This document shows, one piece after another, positions 17,005-25,845 of a stretch of DNA of 64,000 bases (positions are counted from its first letter, which is position 1; every line of letters starts with the position of its first letter). Below the pieces are notes generated by a model, which saw only the letters and a program-made list of their open reading frames with translations, was not told the origin of the DNA and ran no database searches. A program made the translations under genes and the position numbers. Source of the stretch: Flavobacterium saccharophilum (GTDB taxonomy: Bacteria; Bacteroidota; Bacteroidia; Flavobacteriales; Flavobacteriaceae); NCBI RefSeq assembly GCF_900142735.1, contig NZ_FRBY01000001.1, forward strand, positions 62,001 to 126,000. The letters are read 5' to 3'.

Positions 17005-17036
17005 AAAAAACATCCTAAATATTTAGGATGTTTTTT
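17005..17036 (+). terminator. Rho-independent terminator
   Basis: A perfect stem ACATCCTAAAT / ATTTAGGATGT is followed by a T run. It closes the beta-helix lipoprotein gene. Confidence 0.9.
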
Positions 17037-17091
17037 TTTGGCGTAATTTTTGAAAACTTTTTTGTACATTTACTGTAACCAAAATAACGCG

Positions 17092-17430
17092 ATGGCAAAA
17101 AACTACTTTTATATTACATTCTTATTGGCATTTTTCTTTACTGTAAGTGTTTCGGCACAAGACAGTAAGCAATTACCAAAACCTCAAGAGCCTACAACTA
17201 TTGAGGGTCTAAGCTTGTATCCTAATCCAGTGACAAACGGAAAGGTTTATATCTCCTCTAAAAATGACTTAGAAAAAGAGGTAATCGTTTTTGATGTTTT
17301 AGGCAAAAAAGTAATCCAAACCCATTTGTCTTCAAAAGAATTAAACGTTTCTGATTTGGTTCCCGGTGTTTATATCATCAAAATATACGAACAAGATGCC
17401 TCTGCAACCCGAAAGCTCATTATTCGGTAA
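17092..17430 (+). CDS. Minimal T9SS cargo: signal peptide plus type A sorting domain
   Basis: A protein of 112 residues from the ATG at 17092 (MAKNYFYITFLLAFFFTVSVSAQ). An upstream ATG at 17050 lies before a -7-like TACATTTA and would spoil the signal peptide, so I reject it. After cleavage there are only about 15 residues (DSKQLPKPQEPTTIEG) before the type A C-terminal sorting domain: LSLYPNPVTNGKVYI, EKEVIVFDVLGKKV, LVPGVYIIKIYE and RKLIIR. The domain is normally a tail on large secreted enzymes, so a stand-alone copy is odd. It could be a surface peptide, a T9SS decoy, or a remnant of a larger protein. Confidence 0.85.
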   Translation: MAKNYFYITFLLAFFFTVSVSAQDSKQLPKPQEPTTIEGLSLYPNPVTNGKVYISSKNDLEKEVIVFDVLGKKVIQTHLSSKELNVSDLVPGVYIIKIYEQDASATRKLIIR

Positions 17431-17435
17431 AACAT

Positions 17436-17465
17436 AAAAAAAAGCTCCTTTTGGGAGCTTTTTTT
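17436..17465 (+). terminator. Rho-independent terminator
   Basis: AAAAGCTCC / GGGAGCTTTT stem with a TTTT loop and flanking A and T runs, directly after the T9SS gene. Confidence 0.9.
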
Positions 17466-17566
17466 ATTTTACAGTTGCAGTATTCAGTTAAGCATATTGC
17501 ATTGTAAAACTGAGACTGAAAACCGAGACTGAAAACTAAAAAACAATATCTTTGCAAAAAAAAGTT

Positions 17567-18547
17567 TTGATCACAGCCAACGATATCTTTACCATTTCGA
17601 GTCAGAAACAATTTGAAAAAATAGCACTAAAAGTGTTTCGTTTTCAGCACGAGAATAATAAGGTATATCGCGACTTCTGTGATTTTTTAAAAGTAAACCC
17701 ACAACAGGTAAAATCTTTGGAACAGATTCCATTTTTACCAATACAGTTTTTCAAAAGCCACGAAGTAGTTTCTAATTCAGATTCTCCTCAGGTTACTTTT
17801 ACCAGCAGCGGTACAACCGGAATGATCACCAGCCGACATTTAGTTACCGATGTTTCTCTTTATGAAGAAAGCTACCGAAACGGATTTTCTCAGTTTTACG
17901 GCAATATCGAAGATTACGTTGTTTTAGCCCTTTTGCCGTCTTATTTGGAGCGCGACGGCTCTTCGTTAATTTACATGGTCGAAGACTTGATAAAACTATC
18001 CAATCAGGTCGAGAGCGGGTTTTATTTACACAACCACGATGACCTAATTAAAAAACTGACCGCTTTAGACGAATCAGGACAAAATGTGATTTTAATTGGT
18101 GTGACCTACGCTTTATTGGATTTGATCGAAAAACATCAATTCAATCTTCAAAACACCATTATTATGGAAACCGGAGGAATGAAAGGGAAACGTAAAGAAA
18201 TGATTCGGGAAGAATTGCACGAACAGCTTTGTAAAGGTTTTGGTGTTTCGTCTATTCATTCTGAATATGGAATGACAGAACTTTTGGCACAAGCCTATTC
18301 TTTAGGTGAAGGTGTTTTTGAATGCCCGTCCTGGATGCATATTTTAGTTCGCGATCCTGAAGATGCTCTCACTTACGTGAATAATGGAAAAACCGGCGGA
18401 ATAAATGTTATTGACTTGGCCAATATCAATTCATGTTCTTTTATCGCCACGCAGGATTTGGGCAAAAAATATCCCAACAACTCTTTCGAGGTATTGGGAC
18501 GTTTTGATAATTCTGATATTCGTGGTTGTAATTTAATGGTTTTGTAA
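17567..18547 (+). CDS. LuxE/PaaK-like acyl-protein synthetase family protein
   Basis: About 326 residues. The longest frame opens at a TTG at 17552, but that codon overlaps a perfect -7 box (TATCTTTG, 17547-17554). A TTG at 17567, giving M-ITANDIFTISS, is therefore the better start. The body has the adenylate-forming signature TFTSSGTTGMITSRH, METGGMKGKRKEM, and SEYGMTELLAQAYS (ATP binding). The LuxE family activates fatty acids as acyl-adenylates for transfer to a protein or to reduction. No LuxCD genes are nearby. In Flavobacteria such proteins are stand-alone and may act in lipid or surface-polymer synthesis. It ends one base before the convergent tyrS gene. Confidence 0.78.
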   Translation: MITANDIFTISSQKQFEKIALKVFRFQHENNKVYRDFCDFLKVNPQQVKSLEQIPFLPIQFFKSHEVVSNSDSPQVTFTSSGTTGMITSRHLVTDVSLYEESYRNGFSQFYGNIEDYVVLALLPSYLERDGSSLIYMVEDLIKLSNQVESGFYLHNHDDLIKKLTALDESGQNVILIGVTYALLDLIEKHQFNLQNTIIMETGGMKGKRKEMIREELHEQLCKGFGVSSIHSEYGMTELLAQAYSLGEGVFECPSWMHILVRDPEDALTYVNNGKTGGINVIDLANINSCSFIATQDLGKKYPNNSFEVLGRFDNSDIRGCNLMVL

Positions 18548-19843
18548 TTACACCACTCTAATCACAAAATAATTTTTCTTTCCACTTTGTAATAACACAA
18601 ACTGATTATTGATTAAGTCGTTTGCTGTTAAAACAAAATCTTCTTTGATTTTCTCTCTGTTTACCGAAATTGAATTTGCTGTTAAGGCACGTCTCGCTTC
18701 TCCGTTTGATTTAAAGAAACCTGTTTTTTCATTTAAAACTAAAACGATATCCAATCCATTTTCCAAATCAGCTTTTGCGATTTCAGCCTGTGGCACTCCG
18801 TCAAAAACTTCTAAAAAAGTTGCTTCATCCAATTGTTTCAAATCTTCTGCAGTCGAATTTCCAAATAAAATATTCGAAGCCTGAATCGCTTTTTCTAATT
18901 CTTCTTTACTGTGAACAAAAATCGTGATTTCTTCAGCCAGTTTCTTTTGCAATACTCTTAAATGCGGAGCCGCTTTGTGCTCTTCGATTAAAGCATCAAT
19001 TGTATCTTTATCTAAGAAAGTAAAGATTTTAATATATTTTTCAGCATCAACATCTGTTGCGTTTACCCAAAATTGATAGAATTTATATACTGAAGTTTTA
19101 TCAGCATCCAACCAAACATTTCCACCTTCAGATTTTCCGAATTTAGATCCATCTGCTTTGGTGATTAAAGGCGTTGTTAAAGCAAATGCTTTTGCATTTT
19201 CTCCACCCATTCTGCGCACTAATTCTGTTCCTGTGGTAATATTACCCCATTGATCAGAACCTCCCATTTGCAAAAGGCAGCCATTGTTTTTATATAAATG
19301 GTAAAAATCGTAACCCTGAATTAATTGGTAGGTAAATTCTGTGAAAGACATTCCTTCACCTTCTCCGCTCAATCTCTTTTTAACAGAATCCTTCGCCATC
19401 ATGTAATTTACCGTGATACGTTTTCCAACCTCACGTGCAAAATCAATAAAAGAGAATTCTTTCATCCAGTCATAGTTGTTTACCATAACCGGAGCATTTG
19501 CTTCTTTTGAATTAAAGTTTAAGAAACGAGACAAAACACTTTTGATTCCAGCTACGTTTTTAGCCAAAGTTTCTTCGTTCAGTAAATTTCTTTCGTCAGA
19601 TTTTCCAGATGGATCACCAATCATTCCAGTCGCACCACCAACTAAGGCAATTGCTTTATGACCGGTTCTGTTTAAGTGAACCAATAAAATAATCTGAACC
19701 ATACTGCCAATATGCAGCGAATCTGCCGTTGGATCAAAACCAATATAAGCCGTAGTTACTTCTTTCAGTAATTGTTCTTCCGTTCCAGGCATACTGTCAT
19801 GATATAACCCACGCCACTTTAATTCTTCAACTAGATTCTTCAT
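18548..19843 (-). CDS. tyrS: Tyrosyl-tRNA synthetase
   Basis: A protein of 431 residues, normal for bacterial TyrRS. It charges tRNA-Tyr in the cytoplasm. The class I HIGH-type motif HIGS is at 44-47 ([12 protein letters not shown]). The tyrosine pocket shows [13 protein letters not shown] and [13 protein letters not shown]. The KMSKS equivalent is KFGKS ([14 protein letters not shown]). The C-terminal 65 residues form the S4-like tRNA-binding domain ([19 protein letters not shown]). It is monocistronic, convergent with the LuxE-like gene. Confidence 0.97.
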   Translation of the reverse strand: MKNLVEELKWRGLYHDSMPGTEEQLLKEVTTAYIGFDPTADSLHIGSMVQIILLVHLNRTGHKAIALVGGATGMIGDPSGKSDERNLLNEETLAKNVAGIKSVLSRFLNFNSKEANAPVMVNNYDWMKEFSFIDFAREVGKRITVNYMMAKDSVKKRLSGEGEGMSFTEFTYQLIQGYDFYHLYKNNGCLLQMGGSDQWGNITTGTELVRRMGGENAKAFALTTPLITKADGSKFGKSEGGNVWLDADKTSVYKFYQFWVNATDVDAEKYIKIFTFLDKDTIDALIEEHKAAPHLRVLQKKLAEEITIFVHSKEELEKAIQASNILFGNSTAEDLKQLDEATFLEVFDGVPQAEIAKADLENGLDIVLVLNEKTGFFKSNGEARRALTANSISVNREKIKEDFVLTANDLINNQFVLLQSGKKNYFVIRVV

Positions 19844-19987
19844 TTTTTAAAATAATTTGTGCAAATGTAATCAATGTCAATATGAATATCAAAAAGCAAT
19901 GTCAATTTCAAAAAACAATTAAAAAACTTTGTCCCTTTGAACCTCTGCACCTTTGCACCTTTAAACCAAAATCGATATATTTACAAA

Positions 19988-20989
19988 ATGGTATTAGTAA
20001 CTGGAGGAACAGGTTTAGTTGGTGCGCATTTATTACTTCATTTAATTGAAAATGGAGAAAACGTTCGGGCAATTTACCGAAACCTACATAACGTTCAGAA
20101 AACAAAATCGGTTTTTGAACTTTATGGAAAAGCAGATTTATTTGAAAAAATTAATTGGCTTGAAGCCGATATTTTAGACGTTCCTTCACTCGAAATTGCT
20201 TTTATTGATATTGAATATGTTTATCATTGTGCCGCTTTGATTTCGTTTGATCCAAAAGATGAAGACGGACTCAGAAAGACAAATATTGAAGGAACCGCCA
20301 ATATGGTTAATTTTTCTTTAGCCAAAGGAATAAAGAAATTCTGCTTTATAAGTTCCATCGCCGCATTAGGAGATATAGCAACTCACGAAACCTATATCAC
20401 TGAGGAAACAGATTGGAATCCAGAAAAACCACACAGCGATTATGCCATTTCTAAATATGGTGCCGAAATGGAAGTTTGGCGTGCTGTTCAGGAAGGTTTG
20501 GATATAATTATTTTAAATCCGGGCGTTATTTTAGCCACAATTCCTACATCAAAAATTTACAATGAAGGAAGCAGTCAGCTTTACATACGAGTTGCTAACG
20601 GACTTTCATTTTACACACTCGGAAGTACTGGTTTTGTTAGTGTAAATGATGTTGTCAGAATTGCTTTTGAATTAATGAAAAGCGACATTAAAAATGAACG
20701 TTTCACCTTAATTGCAGATAATATTGTTTTTAGGGATATTCTAAATACGATTGCAGAAGTTTTAAAAGTAAAAAAGCCTCGCTTTCATGCAAATCCATTT
20801 TTTATGAACTTCTTATGGATTGCCGATGGAATTTTTTCGACTTTGTTTTTTCAGAAAAGGCAAATGACAAAAGCGACTGCAAAAGCCTCTTACTCAAAAA
20901 ACCTGTATTCGAATGAAAAAATAAAAACCGCTCTGGGAACGGTTTTTCTAGATGTTCATCAATATATAAAAGACACCTCAAAGTTGTAA
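19988..20989 (+). CDS. NAD(P)-dependent epimerase/dehydratase (extended SDR)
   Basis: About 333 residues from the ATG at 19988 (MVLVTGGTGLVGAHLLLHL). The frame is open further upstream, but the added segment is not protein-like, and a -7-like TATATTTA sits just before this start. The Rossmann motif TGGTGLVG is at residues 5-12. The catalytic Ser is in FISSIAALGD and the YxxxK motif is YAISKYGAE. The family includes sugar epimerases, dihydroflavonol-type reductases and 3-beta-hydroxysteroid-like reductases. The C-terminal half resembles the latter group, but the substrate is not readable. It converges on the DUF4296 gene with a 4-bp gap. Confidence 0.85.
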   Translation: MVLVTGGTGLVGAHLLLHLIENGENVRAIYRNLHNVQKTKSVFELYGKADLFEKINWLEADILDVPSLEIAFIDIEYVYHCAALISFDPKDEDGLRKTNIEGTANMVNFSLAKGIKKFCFISSIAALGDIATHETYITEETDWNPEKPHSDYAISKYGAEMEVWRAVQEGLDIIILNPGVILATIPTSKIYNEGSSQLYIRVANGLSFYTLGSTGFVSVNDVVRIAFELMKSDIKNERFTLIADNIVFRDILNTIAEVLKVKKPRFHANPFFMNFLWIADGIFSTLFFQKRQMTKATAKASYSKNLYSNEKIKTALGTVFLDVHQYIKDTSKL

Positions 20990-20993
20990 AAAA

Positions 20994-21467
20994 CTATCTT
21001 ATTTGTCTTGTTCTTCTTATTGAATCAATATTTATACGTCTTGAAGGTTTCGTTATAGAATCGTTTACATTCGTTTTTACTTTAGGCTTTTTAGCAGCAG
21101 CTTTCGCAGCTTTCTTCTCTTCAATTTTTACAACTGAGTCTGCCGCCCGTTGCTGCACCGCTAAACGTTTGCTAATTTCATCAAACATATCCTTGTAGGT
21201 ATCATAATCAGCCGCATAATAAATATTGCTTTGCGCAAACTGTAAACTATCAACCTTGTATTTTTTTAAAACAAATTTTTTCGGATCGGCATCAATAGAA
21301 TCTAAAGACAATGGATTTTGGTATTTCATTGCATCCATAAGAGACAAATCATACATAATATCAATCATTTTCCCTTTCTCAATAAGTCTTTTTGGTTCTT
21401 TGACCAATTCTTTTTTACAACTTACAGAAAGAAACAAAACCAATATTATAAATACAAAATTCTTCAT
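20994..21467 (-). CDS. DUF4296 lipoprotein
   Basis: A protein of 157 residues with a lipobox (FLSVSC, Cys17). The conserved part KMIDIMYDLSLMDAMK and LKKYKVDSLQFAQSNIYYAADYDTYKDMFDEI matches DUF4296, a Bacteroidota family of unknown function. The tail is Lys/Ala-rich and basic (about 110-157). The gene lies 9 bp downstream of pyrC in the same direction, so it is probably part of that operon. Likely an envelope protein attached to the inner or outer membrane. Confidence 0.85.
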   Translation of the reverse strand: MKNFVFIILVLFLSVSCKKELVKEPKRLIEKGKMIDIMYDLSLMDAMKYQNPLSLDSIDADPKKFVLKKYKVDSLQFAQSNIYYAADYDTYKDMFDEISKRLAVQQRAADSVVKIEEKKAAKAAAKKPKVKTNVNDSITKPSRRINIDSIRRTRQIR

Positions 21468-21476
21468 TTATCCTTT

Positions 21477-22817
21477 TTATCTATCAAACAATAATCTTTT
21501 TCCAGCACGGATATCTTTTACTTTGAAATTATTATAAACCATTTCTCCGTTCACAAAAGTATGCGTGATTCTGGATTTAAAAGTAAAATTTTCAAACGGT
21601 GACCAGCCACATTTATATAAAATATTCTCTGGTTTAACACTCCATGGCAAACTTGGATTTACAATTACCAAATCAGCAAAATAACCTTCTTTGATAAAAC
21701 CTCTTTTTTCGATTTTGAAAATTTTAGCCGGATTATGGCACATTTTCTCGACGATTTTTTCTACTGTAATTTTACCCTGATGATGCGCTTCAAACATTGC
21801 TACAACAGCATGTTGCACTAACGGACCTCCGGAAGGCGCTTTTAAATACGACTGCATTTTTTCTTCTTTAGTATGAGGTGCATGATCTGTTGCAATAACA
21901 TCAATACGACCATCATTCAAAGCTTTCCAAAGTTCAGCACGATCTTCGGCAGTTTTTACCGCAGGATTCCATTTGATAAAATTGCCTTTAGTTTTATAAT
22001 CTTCATCGGTAAACCAAAGATGATGTACACAAACCTCAGCTGTAATTTTTTTATCTTCTAATGGAATCTTATTGGTAAACAACTCCATTTCTTTTGCCGT
22101 CGAAAGGTGAAAAATATGAAGTCTTGCTCCAGTTTTTTTAGCCAAAGCAACCGCTTTTGAAGACGAAATATAACAAGCTTCTGCACTACGAATTAAATGA
22201 TGCGCCGTTACCGGAATATCATCACCATATTGTTCTTTGTATGCAGCAAGATTATTTTGAATTGTAGTTTCATCTTCACAATGAACTGCAATTAACATTG
22301 GCGTACTTGAGAAAATTTTCTCTAAAGTTTCTTCTTTATCAACCAGCATATTTCCGGTTGAAGAACCAAGAAATATTTTAATTCCAGCCACATTTTTTGG
22401 ATTCGTTTTTAAAACTTCTTCCAAATTATCATTTGTTGCGCCCATCATAAACGAATAATTCGCAAATGATTTTTCGGCAGCAATTTCGTATTTATCTTCC
22501 AGAATCTCCTGAGTAACGGCATTCGGAACCGTATTGGGCTGTTCGATAAAAGAAGTAATTCCTCCCGCAACTGCTGCTCTCGATTCTGATTCTATATCTC
22601 CTTTGTGTGTTAATCCCGGCTCTCTAAAGTGAACCTGATCATCGATTGCGCCCGGCATTAAATAACTACCTTCGGCATCTATCACTTTACAATCAGATGT
22701 TTTTAGGCTGATGCTATCTGAAATTTCAACGATTAAGTCGTTTTCAATCAAAACATCACCTTCAAAAATTGATCCTTCGTTTACAATTTTAGCATTTTTA
22801 ATTAAAATCCTGTTCAT
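21477..22817 (-). CDS. pyrC: Dihydroorotase
   Basis: A protein of 446 residues of the amidohydrolase superfamily that closes carbamoyl-aspartate to dihydroorotate in pyrimidine synthesis. Motifs: GAIDDQVHFREPGLTHKGD (59-73), ITSFIEQPNT, FLGSSTGNMLVD, AVHCEDE, LHIFHLSTAKE, and the catalytic DVIATDHAPHTKEEK. In the metal-binding HxH motif the first His is Gln (Q61-V-H63), unlike the textbook DxHxH. The other ligands are present. I believe Q is frequent in Bacteroidota copies but cannot check. It overlaps functionally with no other pyr gene here and sits in an operon with a polyprenol-phosphate glycosyltransferase upstream (10-bp gap). Confidence 0.92.
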   Translation of the reverse strand: MNRILIKNAKIVNEGSIFEGDVLIENDLIVEISDSISLKTSDCKVIDAEGSYLMPGAIDDQVHFREPGLTHKGDIESESRAAVAGGITSFIEQPNTVPNAVTQEILEDKYEIAAEKSFANYSFMMGATNDNLEEVLKTNPKNVAGIKIFLGSSTGNMLVDKEETLEKIFSSTPMLIAVHCEDETTIQNNLAAYKEQYGDDIPVTAHHLIRSAEACYISSSKAVALAKKTGARLHIFHLSTAKEMELFTNKIPLEDKKITAEVCVHHLWFTDEDYKTKGNFIKWNPAVKTAEDRAELWKALNDGRIDVIATDHAPHTKEEKMQSYLKAPSGGPLVQHAVVAMFEAHHQGKITVEKIVEKMCHNPAKIFKIEKRGFIKEGYFADLVIVNPSLPWSVKPENILYKCGWSPFENFTFKSRITHTFVNGEMVYNNFKVKDIRAGKRLLFDR

Positions 22818-22827
22818 CGCCCTGGCT

Positions 22828-23553
22828 TTATAATGTATTGAATAATTTTTTTAATCGAAGAGAAATTACTCCTAGTATAGCTTCTTTGATAATGGCGTTG
22901 CTCATTTTTGAAACTCCTTTAGTTCGATCCGTAAAAATAATCGGAACTTCTGTTATTTCAAATTTACCACAATATGTTCGATATTTCATTTCAATTTGAA
23001 AAGCATAACCAACAAATTTAATTTTGTTCAGATTTATCTTCTCTAAAACTTCTCTCTTATAACAAACAAAACCTGCAGTCGCATCATGAATTTTCATTCC
23101 GGTAATGAATTTCACATAAACCGAAGCAAAATAAGACATTAGCACACGACTTAGCGGCCAGTTTACCACATTTACACCCGTTACATAACGAGACCCAATA
23201 GCTAATGACGCACCTCCAAAATGACAGGCGTCGTATAATTTTTCGAGATCATTGGGGTTGTGGGAAAAATCGGCATCCATTTCAAAAATGAAATCATAAT
23301 TGCGTTCCAAAGCCCATTTGAAACCATGAACATAAGCTGTTCCTAAACCTGATTTTTTGGCCCTTTTTTCTAAAAACAATCTTCCAGGATATTCTTCCTG
23401 TAATGCAATCACTTTATTTGCAGTGAAATCTGGTGAATTATCATCAATAATTAGAAGATGAAAAGGTTTATGTTGCGAAAGAACAGCTCTAACTATACTT
23501 TCAATATTTTCGATTTCGTTGTAAGTGGGAATTATGACAATACAATCATTCAT
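22828..23553 (-). CDS. Polyprenol monophosphomannose synthase-type GT2 glycosyltransferase
   Basis: A protein of 241 residues from the ATG at 23553 (MNDCIVIIPTYNEIENI); the frame extends six codons upstream, but this start is the natural one. It has a GT2/GT-A fold with IPTYNE, LIIDDNSPD, a DADFSHNP metal motif and GSRYVTG. The absence of C-terminal membrane helices is typical of the soluble Dpm1 class. It transfers a sugar, probably mannose, from GDP-sugar to polyprenyl phosphate at the inner membrane, for glycoprotein or glycolipid assembly. Bacteroidota use such donors for O-glycosylation of secreted proteins. Confidence 0.88.
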   Translation of the reverse strand: MNDCIVIIPTYNEIENIESIVRAVLSQHKPFHLLIIDDNSPDFTANKVIALQEEYPGRLFLEKRAKKSGLGTAYVHGFKWALERNYDFIFEMDADFSHNPNDLEKLYDACHFGGASLAIGSRYVTGVNVVNWPLSRVLMSYFASVYVKFITGMKIHDATAGFVCYKREVLEKINLNKIKFVGYAFQIEMKYRTYCGKFEITEVPIIFTDRTKGVSKMSNAIIKEAILGVISLRLKKLFNTL

Positions 23554-23658
23554 TTTTCTCGGTAATTTCACCGCAAAAGTAAACTTTTTATAGCATTTGA
23601 TTCATAATAAATATATAATAAAACTATTGAGACAAAAAATTACTAATTTTGTGTCGTT

Positions 23659-24351
23659 ATGATTGAACAACTTACTCCCAGAATCCTAGAAAACAAAGAT
23701 TGGGCAACACTTTTATTTGTGGTGACCTTTGCCGTTGTTGCAATGACAAAATCAGCTTACGAAACTAGATTTAGCGAATTTAGTAAGCTTATTTTTTCAG
23801 ATAAGTATGCGAAAATTTATCGTGATAACAACCATTTGAAAAGTACTTTTACCATTGGCTTGTTTTTCGTTCAGATTATTTCGTTTGCGTTTTTTATTCA
23901 GCTTACGATGCATATTTTTTCAGAAGATCCAAAAACAGGAACTTATAGTATCTTAAAAACCGACTGGATTTTATTCATTCAGATTGCAACCTTTTTACTT
24001 TATTTCATTCTTGCGAAGTATTTAATTGAGAAAATTGTAGCAACTTCTTTCAACATTGATGATTTTGCAGACCTTTTTAACTTACAAAAAGTAACCTATA
24101 GAACCTATATTGGCGTTTTAATTCTGCCGATTAATGCTGTTTTGTTCTATTATGACAATATTCCTAAAATTATTCCACTAGCAATAATAGGCGTTTCGCT
24201 GTGTCTAAGCCTCTACTCGTATTTTATTTCGATTAAAACGTATCAAAATGTAATAATCGGTAAGTTATTTTATTTTATTTTATATCTTTGCGCACTTGAA
24301 ATAGCCCCTTATTATTTTCTTTATTATTGGATTACAAAAGGGAGTGCTTAG
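23659..24351 (+). CDS. DUF4271 integral membrane protein
   Basis: A protein of 230 residues with about five or six transmembrane helices (for example 19-33, 68-88, 109-129, 148-165, 172-190, 203-225). It fits DUF4271, a Bacteroidota membrane family with no known function that is usually found directly before hemD, as here (14-bp gap). Co-transcription suggests a link to tetrapyrrole synthesis, but nothing in the sequence proves it. Two Lys/Arg-rich loops mark the cytoplasmic side. Confidence 0.85.
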   Translation: MIEQLTPRILENKDWATLLFVVTFAVVAMTKSAYETRFSEFSKLIFSDKYAKIYRDNNHLKSTFTIGLFFVQIISFAFFIQLTMHIFSEDPKTGTYSILKTDWILFIQIATFLLYFILAKYLIEKIVATSFNIDDFADLFNLQKVTYRTYIGVLILPINAVLFYYDNIPKIIPLAIIGVSLCLSLYSYFISIKTYQNVIIGKLFYFILYLCALEIAPYYFLYYWITKGSA

Positions 24352-24365
24352 AAAATGTTTATAAT

Positions 24366-25115
24366 ATGAAAGTGAAAACAATTTTGGTGTCACAGCCTGA
24401 ACCTAAAGTGGAGAATTCTCCTTACTTTGAGCTCCAACAAAAACACAAAATAAAAATTGATTTCAGACCATTTATTCATGTGGAAGGGGTTAGCGCAAAA
24501 GAGATTCGATTGCAAAAAATCGATCTTAATCATTACACTGCGATCATTTTAACAAGTCGAAATGCTGTAGATCATTTTTTTAGAGTGGCTGATGAAATGC
24601 GTTACAAAGTTCCTGAAGGATTGAAGTATTTTTGTCAATCTGAAGCTGTTGCATTTTATCTGCAAAAGTATGTAGTGTACAGAAAGCGTAAGATTTACGT
24701 GGGAGCAAAAGATTTTGCTGATTTATCCCCTCTTATTAAAAAATACAAGGATGAAAAATTCTTGTTACCAGCTTCTGATCAATTAAACGCAGATGCGCCT
24801 GTTACATTAAACAATTTAAAAGTAGATTGGGCACAAGCTATTTTTTACAAAACTGTAATGAGTGACCTGTCTGATTTGGCTGATGTTTATTATGATGTTT
24901 TAGCATTTTTTAGTCCAACCGGAATTAAATCATTATTTAAAAACTTCCCGGACTTTAAACAAAACAATACCAGAATTGCTGTTTTTGGAAGCACAACTCA
25001 AAAAGAAGCTTTGGATCACGGTTTAAGAATTGATATTCTTGCTCCAACACCTGAAACACCTTCTATGACAATGGCTTTAGAAAAATACATTAGTGAAGCA
25101 AACAAAGGGAAATAA
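24366..25115 (+). CDS. hemD: Uroporphyrinogen-III synthase
   Basis: About 249 residues from the ATG at 24366 (MKVKTILVSQPEPKVE). An ATG at 24327 would overlap the DUF4271 gene and is not favoured. It has the HemD two-lobe pattern: IILTSRNAVDHFF in lobe 1, and LPASDQLNADAPVTL and DVLAFFSPTGIKSLF in lobe 2, ending IDILAPTPETPSMTMALEKYI. HemD proteins are poorly conserved, so these motifs are the main evidence. It makes uroporphyrinogen III for heme in the cytoplasm. The gene ends at a long inverted-repeat terminator. Confidence 0.88.
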   Translation: MKVKTILVSQPEPKVENSPYFELQQKHKIKIDFRPFIHVEGVSAKEIRLQKIDLNHYTAIILTSRNAVDHFFRVADEMRYKVPEGLKYFCQSEAVAFYLQKYVVYRKRKIYVGAKDFADLSPLIKKYKDEKFLLPASDQLNADAPVTLNNLKVDWAQAIFYKTVMSDLSDLADVYYDVLAFFSPTGIKSLFKNFPDFKQNNTRIAVFGSTTQKEALDHGLRIDILAPTPETPSMTMALEKYISEANKGK

Positions 25116-25144
25116 TCCTTTTATAAAATAAAATTCCAAATTAT

Positions 25145-25184
25145 AAATTCCAAATTCCAACTTCTGTTGGGGTTTGGAATTTTT
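25145..25184 (+). terminator. Terminator built from the AATTCCAAA repeat
   Basis: AATTCCAAATTCCAAC pairs with GTTGGGGTTTGGAATT around TTCT and is followed by T-rich sequence. The arms belong to the same word family as the brackets at 27.0, 29.3 and 41.5 kb. Confidence 0.7.
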
Positions 25185-25209
25185 CTTTTTAAACCGAATC
25201 TGTTCGAAT

Positions 25210-25238
25210 CTTTGTCAAAGTTTTAAACTTTGACAAAG
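25210..25238. repeat. Perfect palindrome CTTTGTCAAAGTTT-T-AAACTTTGACAAAG
   Basis: A 29-nt palindrome. Near-identical copies lie at 48591-48619 and 56526-56554, always intergenic. Here it sits between hemD and the Lrp gene. Confidence 0.8.
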
Positions 25239-25322
25239 ATTATCATATCAATAAAAAGTTTATCATTAAATTTGATTTCTATTATAAACCAAAACAACTA
25301 AAATAGTTTCAAATTACAACTC

Positions 25323-25793
25323 ATGAAAATCAACTCGCTTATAATTGAAATTGACGGTATCGACAAAGAAATTCTTCGTTACTTAATGGATGACGCCCGA
25401 AAACCTATTTTACAAATTGCTAATAAAATAGGCATTTCCGGAGCTGCGATTCATCAGCGTTTGAAAAAACTGGAACAATCGGGTGTAATTTCAGGATCTA
25501 AGTTTACTGTAAACCCAAAAGTTTTAGGCTACAATACAATGGCATTTATAGGTGTTTATCTAGACAAAGCTTCACGAAACTCAGAAGCTGTAAAGGACTT
25601 GAAAAAAATTCCTGAAGTTTTAGAATGTCATTATACCACAGGAAACTGGTCGGTTTTGATTAAAATTATTTGTCGTGACAACGAACATTTAATGCAGCTT
25701 TTGAATACTAAAATTCAGGCTATTGAAGGAGTTTCAAGAACAGAAACTTTTATTTCATTAGATCAGCAGATTGATAGACAAATTCAGCTTTAA
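25323..25793 (+). CDS. Lrp/AsnC-family transcriptional regulator
   Basis: A protein of 156 residues. N-terminal winged HTH (about 12-60): DGIDKEILRYLMDDARKPIL, then IGISGAAIHQRLKKLEQSGVI. The C-terminal RAM/AsnC ligand domain (about 72-150) has VYLDKASR, VLECHYTTGNWSVLIKI and VSRTETFISL. Members form octamers and respond to amino acids. In Flavobacteria this type often controls amino-acid or nitrogen metabolism, but no target is adjacent. It is close to the full size of the family and probably monocistronic. Confidence 0.92.
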   Translation: MKINSLIIEIDGIDKEILRYLMDDARKPILQIANKIGISGAAIHQRLKKLEQSGVISGSKFTVNPKVLGYNTMAFIGVYLDKASRNSEAVKDLKKIPEVLECHYTTGNWSVLIKIICRDNEHLMQLLNTKIQAIEGVSRTETFISLDQQIDRQIQL

Positions 25794-25845
25794 TTAAATA
25801 ATACTGCAATTAGACAATTAGATAATTCTTGTAAAAATCCTTTAA

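Noticed and set aside
17552..18547. Bioluminescence-type fatty-acid reductase operon
   Set aside because: The LuxE-like gene stands alone, with no luxC/luxD neighbours; neighbouring genes are tyrS and a terminator.
24327..24365. Earlier start for hemD
   Set aside because: It would overlap the DUF4271 gene, and the extra residues do not resemble HemD.
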